DNA from: Bacteroidota bacterium
Lineage (GTDB): Bacteria > Bacteroidota > Bacteroidia > AKYH767-A > OLB10
NCBI GenBank assembly: GCA_025352785.1
Contig: JANXSD010000141.1
Span: forward strand, 1-38,465
Length of the DNA: 38,465 nucleotides
Direction of reading: 5' to 3'
The notes under the pieces are model-generated. The model made no database searches. It saw nothing but the letters and a program-made list of their open reading frames with translations, and was not told the origin of the DNA. Shown piece after piece: positions 28,464 to 36,360 of the stretch (within the stretch, counting starts at the first letter, position 1; each line of letters opens with the position of its first letter). The position numbers were made by a program, and so were the translations under genes.

Positions 28464-28490
28464 TTGTATATACTTAATGAATTATCTTTG
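28464..28490 (+). promoter_or_regulatory. Candidate promoter of tyrS (TTG, 16 bp, TATCTTTG)
   Basis: TTG at 28464-28466 and TATCTTTG at 28483-28490 match the Bacteroidota -33/-7 pair with a 16-bp spacer. The -7 box ends six bases before the ATG at 28497, so the transcript would start essentially at the start codon. It lies inside the longer open frame from 28407 and so rules that start out. Confidence 0.55.
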
Positions 28491-28496
28491 CGATAT

Positions 28497-29786
28497 ATGT
28501 CGAATACGCCGAATTTTATTGACGAATTACGCTGGCGCGGAATGCTCCATGATGTGATGCCAGGTACCGCCGAACAGTTTGAAAAAGAACTCACTACTGC
28601 CTATGTAGGGTTCGATCCTACTGCTGAATCTTTACATGTTGGGAATTTGGTTCCAATTATGTTGTTGAAACACTTACAGGTAAATGGGCATAAACCAGTT
28701 GCTTTAGTTGGAGGTGCAACGGGAATGGTAGGCGATCCCTCTGGAAAAAAAGAAGAGCGCAAATTGTTGAAGGAAGATGTCCTAGATCGTAATGTGAATT
28801 GTATTCGTAAACAGCTTTCTAAGTTTCTTAATTTTGATGATGGTCATAACAAAGCAGAGCTTGTAAATAATTTTGATTGGTTTAAAGAATGGAGCCTGCT
28901 CGATTTTCTTCGTGAAGTCGGAAAACATATCACTGTTAGTTATATGATGTCGAAAGATTCCGTTCAGAATCGATTAGAGTCGGGGATTTCTTTTACAGAA
29001 TTTAGCTATCAATTAATTCAAGGATATGATTTCTTTCATTTGTATAAAAACTATAATTGCAAAGTGCAAATGGGCGGTTCTGATCAATGGGGGAATATCA
29101 CGACGGGCACTGAACTTATCCGAAGGATGGAAGGCGGTGAAGGCTTTGCTATAACGTGCCCACTCATTACGAAGGCTGATGGAAGTAAATTTGGTAAAAG
29201 TGAAAGCGGTAATGTTTGGTTGGATCCATTATTAACATCACCGTATAAATTTTATCAGTTCTGGTTAAACGCTAGTGATATGGATGCTGCAAAATATATT
29301 CGCATTTTCACTTTACTTACAAAAGAAGAAATTGTTGGGATAGAAGTGGAACATACACAAGCGCCACATTTAAGAGTTTTACAAAAAGCATTAGCAAAGG
29401 AAGTAACGTGTACTGTTCATTCACTGGAGGCATATAATGGTGCCGTTGAAGCATCCGATATTTTATTTGGCAATGCCCCTACTGATGCTCTTTCACGATT
29501 AGACGAAGAGACGTTGTTGAGTGTATTTGAAGGAGTCTCACAAGTGTATCTCTCTTTAGTAGAATTACAAACGGGAATTAATGTTGTTGAATTGTTATCT
29601 GATAAATCAAATATCTTTATATCACGTGGTGAAGCTAGAAAGATGATTCAAGGTGGTGGGATTTCTCTAAATAAGGAAAAGGTAAGCGATGTTGCACTTA
29701 CCATAAATGCAAATAATTTGTTGAATAAAAAATACCTGCTCGTTCAAAAAGGCAAGAAGAATTATTTCTTATTAATTGCTTCATAA
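28497..29786 (+). CDS. tyrS: Tyrosine--tRNA ligase
   Basis: A 429-residue class I aminoacyl-tRNA synthetase that charges tRNA-Tyr. It shows the family start [14 protein letters not shown], the HIGH-type motif HVGN (47-50) in [15 protein letters not shown], the tyrosine-specific [12 protein letters not shown] and [14 protein letters not shown], the KMSKS-type loop KFGKS (231-235), and a C-terminal S4 RNA-binding domain ([19 protein letters not shown]). Length is normal for bacterial TyrRS. The frame is open 30 codons further upstream, but that sequence is not TyrRS-like and contains the promoter, so the ATG at 28497 is used. No T-box leader is visible. Confidence 0.96.
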   Translation: MSNTPNFIDELRWRGMLHDVMPGTAEQFEKELTTAYVGFDPTAESLHVGNLVPIMLLKHLQVNGHKPVALVGGATGMVGDPSGKKEERKLLKEDVLDRNVNCIRKQLSKFLNFDDGHNKAELVNNFDWFKEWSLLDFLREVGKHITVSYMMSKDSVQNRLESGISFTEFSYQLIQGYDFFHLYKNYNCKVQMGGSDQWGNITTGTELIRRMEGGEGFAITCPLITKADGSKFGKSESGNVWLDPLLTSPYKFYQFWLNASDMDAAKYIRIFTLLTKEEIVGIEVEHTQAPHLRVLQKALAKEVTCTVHSLEAYNGAVEASDILFGNAPTDALSRLDEETLLSVFEGVSQVYLSLVELQTGINVVELLSDKSNIFISRGEARKMIQGGGISLNKEKVSDVALTINANNLLNKKYLLVQKGKKNYFLLIAS

Positions 29787-29789
29787 AAA

Positions 29790-29996
29790 TTATAGACCTT
29801 TCTTCTTTCTCCAAAGAAATAAAAATCCAACAGAAAGTATAATGAGTATGGAGAAACCAAAATTTGTCCAAAGTGTGAATTCATCATTCCCCGTTAATTC
29901 AGCACCACCTCTCTTTAACTTGAAAACTAAAAATGATAATCCTGTTCCAAATAAAACGGAAATTAATATGATGGTTACTCGTCTGTTGTTCGACAT
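29790..29996 (-). CDS. Small two-TM hypothetical membrane protein
   Basis: A 68-residue protein with two strongly predicted membrane helices (about 8-26 and 43-62), a charged loop between them (KLKRGGAELTGNDEF), a basic N-terminus (MSNNRR) and a basic C-terminal tail (WRKKKGL), consistent with both ends in the cytoplasm. It is tail-to-tail with tyrS, three bases between stops. The plus-strand frame over the same bases gives no protein-like sequence, and the hydrophobic pattern on the minus strand is unlikely by chance. I do not recognise a family; a role cannot be given. Confidence 0.62.
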   Translation of the reverse strand: MSNNRRVTIILISVLFGTGLSFLVFKLKRGGAELTGNDEFTLWTNFGFSILIILSVGFLFLWRKKKGL

Positions 29997-30159
29997 GATT
30001 ATTTAATTTATCACTTAGAGTTAATCTGCTCTAAAACGATTATCCGACGAAGATACACATAAGAGATAATACATTAGAGAACCTTTGTTATTTCATTTTA
30101 ATTCCTATTTTTAGATTGAAATTCATTTGTGTAAATAAAATTATTCTCAATAGTCTACT

Positions 30160-32190
30160 ATGGCAAATTCGTTGATAAATGCTTCTAGTCCATACTTGAA
30201 ACAGCATGCAAACAATCCTGTTGAATGGTATGTATGGGGCGAAGAAGCGCTATCGAAAGCAAAGGAGGAAAACAAATTATTAATCATCAGTATTGGTTAT
30301 TCTGCATGTCATTGGTGTCATGTAATGGAACGTGAAAGTTTCGAAGACGAAGAGATCGCAACGATCATGAATAAATTTTTTGTTTGTATTAAAGTTGACC
30401 GTGAAGAACGTCCCGATATCGATCAGATTTATATGGACGCAATTCAATTAATGACTGGAAAAGGAGGTTGGCCACTGAATTGTATCACCTTGCCAAATCA
30501 AAAACCAATTTATGGCGGCACTTATTTTCCTAAGGAACAATGGCGACAAATACTCCTTCAAGTTGCTAAATATTATGAAGAGGATACCGGAAAATGTATT
30601 CAATATTCTGAAGAATTGACAGCAGGTATTCGACAAATCGAATTGTTGAAATCCGAAGAGGCAGAATCGAAAACCATCATTAATATCGATGAAATATTTT
30701 CGAAGTGGGAGCAGCAGTTGGATAACGAAGAAGGGGGTTCCAATCGTTCACCCAAATTTCCGATGCCTGATAATTATCAATACCTTTTGCAGTATTGGTT
30801 TTATTCGAAAAATAAAAATTGTGAAAATCATATCCAGCTTACATTGCGGAAAATAGCTCACGGAGGAATCTATGATCAATTAGGGGGTGGCTTTGCACGA
30901 TACAGCACGGATATATTTTGGAAGGTTCCGCATTTTGAAAAAATGTTGTATGACAATGCGCAACTAGTTTCCTTGTATTGCAAAGCATATCAAGCATTCA
31001 AAAATCCATTGTATAAAGATGTTGTTGCTGAAACCTTGTCGTTTATTAAAATCGAAATGACTAGTCCTTCTGGTGGGTTTTATACTGCATTAGATGCAGA
31101 TAGCGAACACGTGGAAGGGAAATTTTATACATGGTCAAAGGCAGAAATCGATACCGTTTTGCTAGATGATGCAAAATTATTTTGTGAGTATTATAATGTC
31201 AATGAAAGAGGCTTTTGGGAGGATGGTCAATATATTTTATTGCGTCATGATACGGATGAAGTAATCGCTTTACGAAATAATATTTCTATCGCTGATTTGC
31301 GCAAATCTATCAACGATATGAAAGTTAAATTAATCGCTATCCGAAATCATCGTATCAGACCTGGGTTAGATGATAAAATTATTTGTAGTTGGAATGCGCT
31401 AATGATGAAAGCATATTCGGAAGCTTATATGACTTTTGCTAATGAAGAGTATCTCATCGCTGCAAAGATGAATGCTGATTTTATTCTTTGCAATTTAACA
31501 CGTGAAGATGGTCGTCTAATGCATACTTGTAAAGATGAAGGTGGAGCAAAGTCTATTATTGTTATCGATGGTTTTCTTGAGGATTACGCTTTTGTGATTG
31601 ATGCGTTTATAACCTTGTATCAAGCTACGTTTGATGAAAAATATTTGCATCAAACGAATTTATTGATGCAATACACAATTGAACATTTCTCGGATGATGC
31701 AGACATTATGTTTTATTTTACATCATCAAAATCAACATCTCTAATTGCACGTAAAATTGATGTTCAAGATAATGTAATGCCGTCTGCCAACGCAGTAATG
31801 GCAATAAATTTATGGATGTTGAACAAGTACTTTGAAATGGAATCGTATCAGATTCGTGCTAAAAAAATGCTTAATGCCATGAAGGGAAATATTGAGCAAT
31901 CAACTCCGTGGTTTGCACATTGGGCTCAATTAAATTTGATGATTTCTCACCCAGTTTTGGAAGTTGTTTTCACTGGGCCTAATGCGGAAATCTTACGAAA
32001 TGAATGGTGCATGGAGTACATGCCGAACACAATTATTGCTGGCTCGAAAGAGCGTTCTGTAATGCCACTTCTCGATGGAAGGATGGTGAATGATGAATCC
32101 TTAATTTATGTTTGTAGAGATAAAGCATGTGGTTTGCCTGTAAAAACTGTGAAGGATGCGCGATCACAAACCTTGCTATCAACAAATTAA
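30160..32190 (+). CDS. DUF255/YyaL-type thioredoxin-domain protein
   Basis: A 676-residue protein of the widespread YyaL/spermatogenesis-associated protein 20 family. The N-terminal DUF255 domain has a thioredoxin-like fold: [19 protein letters not shown], then a CHWC redox motif (Cys50-Cys53) and [20 protein letters not shown]. The rest (about 200-676) follows the family's six-hairpin/glycosidase-like helical barrel, with [26 protein letters not shown] and [12 protein letters not shown]. There is no signal peptide, so a cytoplasmic location is expected. The molecular activity of the family is unsettled. No clear TAnnTTTG box precedes it in the 163-bp gap; the next gene's promoter box starts immediately after its stop codon. 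Confidence 0.9.
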   Translation: MANSLINASSPYLKQHANNPVEWYVWGEEALSKAKEENKLLIISIGYSACHWCHVMERESFEDEEIATIMNKFFVCIKVDREERPDIDQIYMDAIQLMTGKGGWPLNCITLPNQKPIYGGTYFPKEQWRQILLQVAKYYEEDTGKCIQYSEELTAGIRQIELLKSEEAESKTIINIDEIFSKWEQQLDNEEGGSNRSPKFPMPDNYQYLLQYWFYSKNKNCENHIQLTLRKIAHGGIYDQLGGGFARYSTDIFWKVPHFEKMLYDNAQLVSLYCKAYQAFKNPLYKDVVAETLSFIKIEMTSPSGGFYTALDADSEHVEGKFYTWSKAEIDTVLLDDAKLFCEYYNVNERGFWEDGQYILLRHDTDEVIALRNNISIADLRKSINDMKVKLIAIRNHRIRPGLDDKIICSWNALMMKAYSEAYMTFANEEYLIAAKMNADFILCNLTREDGRLMHTCKDEGGAKSIIVIDGFLEDYAFVIDAFITLYQATFDEKYLHQTNLLMQYTIEHFSDDADIMFYFTSSKSTSLIARKIDVQDNVMPSANAVMAINLWMLNKYFEMESYQIRAKKMLNAMKGNIEQSTPWFAHWAQLNLMISHPVLEVVFTGPNAEILRNEWCMEYMPNTIIAGSKERSVMPLLDGRMVNDESLIYVCRDKACGLPVKTVKDARSQTLLSTN

Positions 32191-32198
32191 TATCTTTG
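32173..32198 (+). promoter_or_regulatory. Candidate promoter of the M13 peptidase gene (TTG, 15 bp, TATCTTTG)
   Basis: TATCTTTG at 32191-32198 begins at the first base after the upstream stop codon, with TTG at 32173-32175 inside the upstream coding region. The ATG is at 32218, giving a leader of roughly 10-15 bases. The spacer is slightly short. Confidence 0.5.
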
Positions 32199-32217
32199 GA
32201 TCCCTATCTAATAAATT

Positions 32218-34266
32218 ATGAAAAAACTATTTCTTCTCGTTGCATTTACTGCACTTATTTTTTCTGCTTGTAAACCAAAAACTACAGCAACAAAAGAAGC
32301 TTCTTCTTTTAAAGATCCATTGATCGAAAATATGGATACTACTGTTAATCCAGCTACTGATTTTTTCCAGTATGCTTGCGGACGATGGCTAAAAAACAAT
32401 CCAATTCCTGGTAATGAAAGAAGTTGGGGCGTTTGGAGTCTTGTTCAAAATGAAACGTTTGATCGTATGCGTACATTAAGCGAGGATGCAGGAAAAGCAA
32501 ATGCAAAAGTAGGATCGGCCGAGCAAAAAATTGGCGACTATTTTCATACTGGTATGGATACTGTTGCTATCGAAAAGCAAGGTTTAGATCCATTGAAAGC
32601 AGAATTTGACAGGATTGATGCAATAAAGGATCAAAAGGATTTACAAAATGTAATTGCTTTATTTCAGACGTATGGTGTGAGTCCTTTGTTTGGTGTTTAT
32701 ATTGCACAAGATGAAAAACGAAGTGACGTACAAACATTACATCTTTTGCAAGGTGGATTAGGATTGCCTGAACGTGATTATTATTTCAATACAGATAATC
32801 GCACAAAAAATATTCGTAAAGAATACGTTTCCCATATCGCGAACATGTTTACATTAATGGGGGAAGACGATGCATTAGCGATGAAGCATTCTCAGATTAT
32901 AATGAATCTCGAAACTAATCTTGCGAAAGCATCACGTAAGTTAGAAGATCTTCGCGATCCATATAAGAATTACAATAAAATGGCGGCTAATGCTATGAAG
33001 TCACTCACACCTTCTGTAGATTGGCAATCCATGTATGTTGGGATGCACATGAATGCTATTGATACGGTAATTGTTGGTCAGCCTGAGTTTTTTAAAGAAG
33101 TAGAACATAGCCTGAAAACGGTTTCTATCGATGATTGGAAAACCTATTTACGTTGGAATTTAATTTCGAATTTTGCTGGTGACATAAGTAGTAAATTCGA
33201 TAAAGAACATTTTCATTTCTATGGAGCTGTATTATCTGGTGTTAAAGAACAACGTCCTCGTTGGAAACGCGTTTTAGCTTCTCAAGAAGGTGCTATCGGA
33301 GATTTATTAGGTGAGCTTTATGTAAAGAAATATGTATCACCAACAGTTAAGAAGCGTTATCAAGTATTAACAGATAATATTCTGCAAGCATATCGTGAAC
33401 GCATTCAACAATTGACATGGATGACTGATTCAACAAAGCAAAAAGCAATTGCAAAATTAAATGCTGTCATGACAAAAGTTGCTTATCCAGATAAGTTTAA
33501 GGATTATTCAAAATTGACGATTGATAGAAGTTCGTATGTGGCAAATGTAATTCGTGCTAATGTATGGGCTCATGATTTCCAAGTAAATAAATTAGGAAAA
33601 CCCGTTGATCGCACAGAGTGGGATATGACACCACAAACATATAATGCCTATTACAATCCTTCAAATAATGAAATTGTTTTACCAGCTGCTATGTTTATTA
33701 TTCCTGGCTTGCCAGATACGTTAGCTGATGATGCAATTATTTATGGTTATGCTGGAGCATCAACAATAGGACATGAAATTACACATGGTTTCGATGATCA
33801 AGGAAGGCAATTTGATGCACAAGGAAACTTAAGTAATTGGTGGTCGAAAAGTGATGAAGAAGAATTTACTAAACGTGCGGAACTGATCATCAAACAATTT
33901 AATGGTTTTACGATTGCGGATAGTTTACATATTAATGGTACTGCAACGCAAGGTGAAAATATTGCAGATCTTGGTGGAGTAGTATTGGGATTAGAAGCAT
34001 TTAAAAAAACAGAGCAGTACAAAGAAGGGAAAAAGATCAACGGATTAACGCCTGTACAACGATTTTATCTTGGATATGCATTATCATGGCTAGGACATAA
34101 TCGTCCAGAGTCGTTAGCGATGAGTGTTATGACTGATGTTCACTCTCCCAATTTTTTACGCATCAACGCACCAGTTGCAAATCAAACAGAATTCTATAAA
34201 GCGTTTGGAATTAAACAAGGTGATGCCATGTGGAGAGCAGATAGCTTACGCGTAAATATCTGGTAA
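32218..34266 (+). CDS. M13 family (neprilysin-like) zinc metallopeptidase, lipoprotein
   Basis: A 682-residue M13 endopeptidase. The N-terminus is a lipoprotein-type signal with the cysteine in IFSACKPK, so the enzyme is probably lipid-anchored in the periplasm or outer membrane. The M13 N-terminal domain (about 40-430) starts with TDFFQYACGRWLKNNPIP. The catalytic site is HEITH (His519, Glu520, His523) in STIGHEITHGFDDQGRQFD, with the third zinc ligand Glu580 and Asp584 in GENIADLGG. The C-terminal YALSWLGHNRPE and DAMWRADSLRVNIW also fit the family; only the usual CxxW tail ending is absent. Substrates are likely short peptides. It has its own promoter and is followed by an intrinsic terminator. 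Confidence 0.95.
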   Translation: MKKLFLLVAFTALIFSACKPKTTATKEASSFKDPLIENMDTTVNPATDFFQYACGRWLKNNPIPGNERSWGVWSLVQNETFDRMRTLSEDAGKANAKVGSAEQKIGDYFHTGMDTVAIEKQGLDPLKAEFDRIDAIKDQKDLQNVIALFQTYGVSPLFGVYIAQDEKRSDVQTLHLLQGGLGLPERDYYFNTDNRTKNIRKEYVSHIANMFTLMGEDDALAMKHSQIIMNLETNLAKASRKLEDLRDPYKNYNKMAANAMKSLTPSVDWQSMYVGMHMNAIDTVIVGQPEFFKEVEHSLKTVSIDDWKTYLRWNLISNFAGDISSKFDKEHFHFYGAVLSGVKEQRPRWKRVLASQEGAIGDLLGELYVKKYVSPTVKKRYQVLTDNILQAYRERIQQLTWMTDSTKQKAIAKLNAVMTKVAYPDKFKDYSKLTIDRSSYVANVIRANVWAHDFQVNKLGKPVDRTEWDMTPQTYNAYYNPSNNEIVLPAAMFIIPGLPDTLADDAIIYGYAGASTIGHEITHGFDDQGRQFDAQGNLSNWWSKSDEEEFTKRAELIIKQFNGFTIADSLHINGTATQGENIADLGGVVLGLEAFKKTEQYKEGKKINGLTPVQRFYLGYALSWLGHNRPESLAMSVMTDVHSPNFLRINAPVANQTEFYKAFGIKQGDAMWRADSLRVNIW

Positions 34267-34285
34267 TTTCATAAATAATAAATTG

Positions 34286-34325
34286 AAAATACGCTCTTTG
34301 AAATTATTCAGGGAGCGTATTTTTA
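34286..34325 (+). terminator. Intrinsic terminator after the M13 peptidase gene
   Basis: An 11-bp inverted repeat (AAAATACGCTC at 34286-34296, GAGCGTATTTT at 34313-34323), a 16-base loop that can narrow by wobble pairs, and a T-run of five at the 3' side. It starts about 20 bp after the stop codon. Confidence 0.85.
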
Positions 34326-34432
34326 TTCGCACTAATTGCTAAAAATATTTCGATTCAAAGAATTTTTCATCCTCCTTAGACGAATATTAATTCAGTTCGG
34401 TAATCGTCAGTGTTTTTTAAGCGATCATTCAT

Positions 34433-34440
34433 TACCTTTG
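34433..34440 (+). promoter_or_regulatory. Candidate -7 promoter element of the MacB-like permease gene (TACCTTTG)
   Basis: TACCTTTG matches TAnnTTTG and ends 29 bp upstream of the permease ATG, downstream of the preceding terminator. A clear -33 TTG was not found. Confidence 0.45.
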
Positions 34441-34469
34441 AAAAATAATAAGGCAATTCCCAATTTGAA

Positions 34470-35714
34470 ATGTTATATTTAAGACTATTTCGTGAGAGTG
34501 TGATTATGGCTTGGCAATCACTTGTGGTGAATAAGCTTCGTACAGTTTTGTCGTTGCTAGGAGTTACCATAGGTATCTTCGCAATCATTAGCGTTTTTAC
34601 TGCGGTAGATGGTTTAAAGGCAAACGTTCAAGGGAGTATCGACCAATTAGGGAGTAACGTTATTTATATTGAGAAATGGCCTTGGGCTTTTGGTGGTGAT
34701 TATCCTTGGTGGAAATATTGGCAACGACCATTAGTAAGCGTTAAAGAATTAGATGAGTTGAAACAACGAAATACTTTAGCAGAAAGTTTTGCCTTTGATG
34801 CAACGTTAAGTAATCAAGTTTTAAAATACAGAAGCAATACTGTTGAGAATAGTGATATTGATATATACTCGCATGATTATGAAAAATTAGCTACATTTAA
34901 TTTACAAGAAGGACGATATTTTACAGATGCAGAATCCAATTCAGGTTATCCTGTTGTGATACTTGGTTTTAATATTAAAGATGCATTATTTCCTAACGAA
35001 GACCCAATTGATAAACAGATAATTTTAAAAGGACGAAGAGTTACGGTGATTGGTGTTTATGCCAAAGAAGGTGAAAGTACCATTGGAAATAGCAATGATA
35101 ATATCGCTGCTATTCCTGTTAACTTTGCTAGAAAATTTATTGATATAAAATCTGATCGCGTGCATCCTATCTTGATGGTGAAAGGAAAAACAGGAGTAAC
35201 AAATCAGGAATTGATGGATGAGTTACGAGGAAATATGCGCTCGATACGGCGATTACGTCCTGTGGAAGATGATAACTTTGCATTGAACGAAACAAAATTA
35301 TTATCTACACAAATTTCTGGAATATTTGACGCTGTCAGTATAGGAGGATGGATCATTGGCGGATTCAGTATTCTCGTGGGTGGTTTTGGTATCGCAAATA
35401 TCATGTTTGTATCAGTGAAAGAGCGTACACCAATTATTGGAATTCAAAAATCATTGGGAGCAAGAAATTCATTCATACTCGTACAATTTTTAACAGAAGC
35501 AATTGTATTGTGTTTATTCGGAGGATTGCTAGGAATATTATTAGTGTATCTTGTCACCGTCGTTGCTGGATTTTTCGACATGGACTTTGCATTAACACTT
35601 CACAATATTATTCTTGGATTAAGTGTCTCTGTCATCATCGGATTAATTTCCGGATTTGTACCAGCTTATACAGCTTCACGGCTGGATCCAGTGGAAGCAA
35701 TAAGAGCGAATTAA
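34470..35714 (+). CDS. MacB/FtsX-like ABC transporter permease
   Basis: A 414-residue permease of the MacB/FtsX superfamily (type VII ABC exporters). One N-terminal helix (about 22-46, TVLSLLGVTIGIFAIISVF) is followed by a large periplasmic MacB core domain (about 48-265) and three C-terminal helices (about 287-312, 337-365, 375-400). The signature ends GARNSFILVQFLTEA and ASRLDPVEAIRAN are clear. Such permeases drive mechanotransmission to outer-membrane or periplasmic partners rather than classic transport. No ATPase subunit or membrane-fusion protein gene is adjacent, so its partner must be elsewhere; the gene appears to stand alone between a terminator and an empty region. Substrate unknown. 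Confidence 0.93.
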   Translation: MLYLRLFRESVIMAWQSLVVNKLRTVLSLLGVTIGIFAIISVFTAVDGLKANVQGSIDQLGSNVIYIEKWPWAFGGDYPWWKYWQRPLVSVKELDELKQRNTLAESFAFDATLSNQVLKYRSNTVENSDIDIYSHDYEKLATFNLQEGRYFTDAESNSGYPVVILGFNIKDALFPNEDPIDKQIILKGRRVTVIGVYAKEGESTIGNSNDNIAAIPVNFARKFIDIKSDRVHPILMVKGKTGVTNQELMDELRGNMRSIRRLRPVEDDNFALNETKLLSTQISGIFDAVSIGGWIIGGFSILVGGFGIANIMFVSVKERTPIIGIQKSLGARNSFILVQFLTEAIVLCLFGGLLGILLVYLVTVVAGFFDMDFALTLHNIILGLSVSVIIGLISGFVPAYTASRLDPVEAIRAN

Positions 35715-36130
35715 TTCAAAATTCAAAATGCAGAATTAAGAATTTTAGCAGAATTTATCATCTTCCTTTTGGAGGAAGACAGGAGATGGAGCCAGACCAA
35801 CTGAGAATTTAATAGCATCTAGTGAACAAAAAAAGATTATAAAAAACTACGCCTTATTATAGCCATAACATAATTTTTTCATTTCTCAGACCTGTATACT
35901 TATGTGCAAAATTGTATTTGGTTGTGATTATTTTTAGAATAAATTAGCTTTAAATATAGAAACTAAAGTTAAAGTAATGGGTTTAAAGCAAAATTTACGA
36001 GGGTAAACTTGAAAATTACCATTCGATATGTTCAAAATTAAAATATATTGTTTATTTTTATTTAAAATTAGTTAAAATCAATTAGAAAAATAGAGAGGTG
36101 AAGCGTTTAAAGGGAGATTTTTAGGGATTT
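35715..36130. other. Gene-free AT-rich intergenic region
   Basis: About 415 bases without a credible gene; the short frames here have no protein-like features. It begins with imperfect tandem AATTCAAA/AATTAAGA units (35713-35745). A hairpin follows (TCTTCCT 35761-35767, AGGAAGA 35773-35779, loop TTTGG) without a T-run, so it is a weak terminator candidate for the permease gene at best. The rest is AT-rich and may hold upstream control sequence for the next gene. Confidence 0.5.
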
Positions 36131-36138
36131 TAGGTTTG
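36131..36138 (+). promoter_or_regulatory. Candidate -7 promoter element of the repeat-containing gene (TAGGTTTG)
   Basis: TAGGTTTG is a full TAnnTTTG match ending 26 bp before the ATG at 36165, giving a leader of about 20 bases. Its position supports initiation at 36165, upstream of the heptanucleotide tract, rather than only at 36361. No clear -33 TTG is present. Confidence 0.4.
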
Positions 36139-36164
36139 ATGTATTAATTCTAAATATAATTTTT

Positions 36165-36272
36165 ATGAAACCAACAACCAACATTAAATGCGCTGCTTCG
36201 AAAGCCGAACCAGCTATCAGCTATCAGCTATCAGCTATCAGCTATCAGCTATCAGCTATCAGCTATCTTTAA
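36165..36272 (+). CDS. 35-codon leader ORF ending just after the heptanucleotide repeat (OFF-frame start of the downstream protein)
   Basis: From the ATG at 36165 the frame reads MKPTTNIKCAASKAEP, then SYQLSAI-type repeats encoded by the AGCTATC tract, and stops at TAA 36270-36272. It is offset by one base (mod 3) from the large downstream protein. If one 7-bp unit were absent, the same ATG would read on through a basic stretch (KSEK, RVRN, FRK) into the hydrophobic signal segment and the large protein, adding 63 residues before its Met at 36361. As sequenced it encodes only a short peptide with no expected function. The interpretation as the 5' end of a phase-variable gene is inference; a chance ORF is the alternative. 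Confidence 0.5.
   Translation: MKPTTNIKCAASKAEPAISYQLSAISYQLSAISYL
36212..36267. repeat. Eight perfect tandem copies of AGCTATC (7-bp microsatellite)
   Basis: Eight uninterrupted identical units, 56 bp in all, bounded by CC on the left and TTTAAA on the right. The unit length is not a multiple of three, so slippage changes reading frame. None of the forward frames through the tract contains a stop within it, because AGCTATC repeats encode a 7-codon cycle without TAA, TAG or TGA. The tract lies between a promoter-like element with an ATG and the first clear signal peptide of a large secreted protein. Confidence 0.97.
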
Positions 36273-36360
36273 ATTTAAGAGCGAAAAATTAGGTAATCTC
36301 TTAATCCAAAGAGTAAGGAATTTACTCTTAAAAGAACCCCATTTTAGGAAACTCAGTTTA

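Noticed and set aside
28407-28496. 30-codon N-terminal extension of tyrosyl-tRNA synthetase
   Set aside because: It contains a TTG/TATCTTTG promoter and no TyrRS-like sequence; the ATG at 28497 matches the family start.
29776-30006. Plus-strand 76-codon frame downstream of tyrS
   Set aside because: It overlaps the minus-strand two-TM gene, begins inside tyrS and has no protein-like features, whereas the minus strand shows clear membrane helices.
35758-35782. Hairpin after the permease as an intrinsic terminator
   Set aside because: The 7-bp stem is not followed by a T-run, so it lacks the second half of a Rho-independent terminator.
35348-35812. 154-codon plus-strand frame overlapping the end of the permease gene
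   Set aside because: It is an out-of-frame shadow of a well-supported permease, with Cys/Arg/Ser-rich composition unlike a real protein.
36212-36267. Tandem repeat as a possible CRISPR array or protein-binding iteron set
   Set aside because: The 7-bp units are directly adjacent with no spacers and there are no cas or replication genes nearby; a slippage-prone microsatellite explains it.
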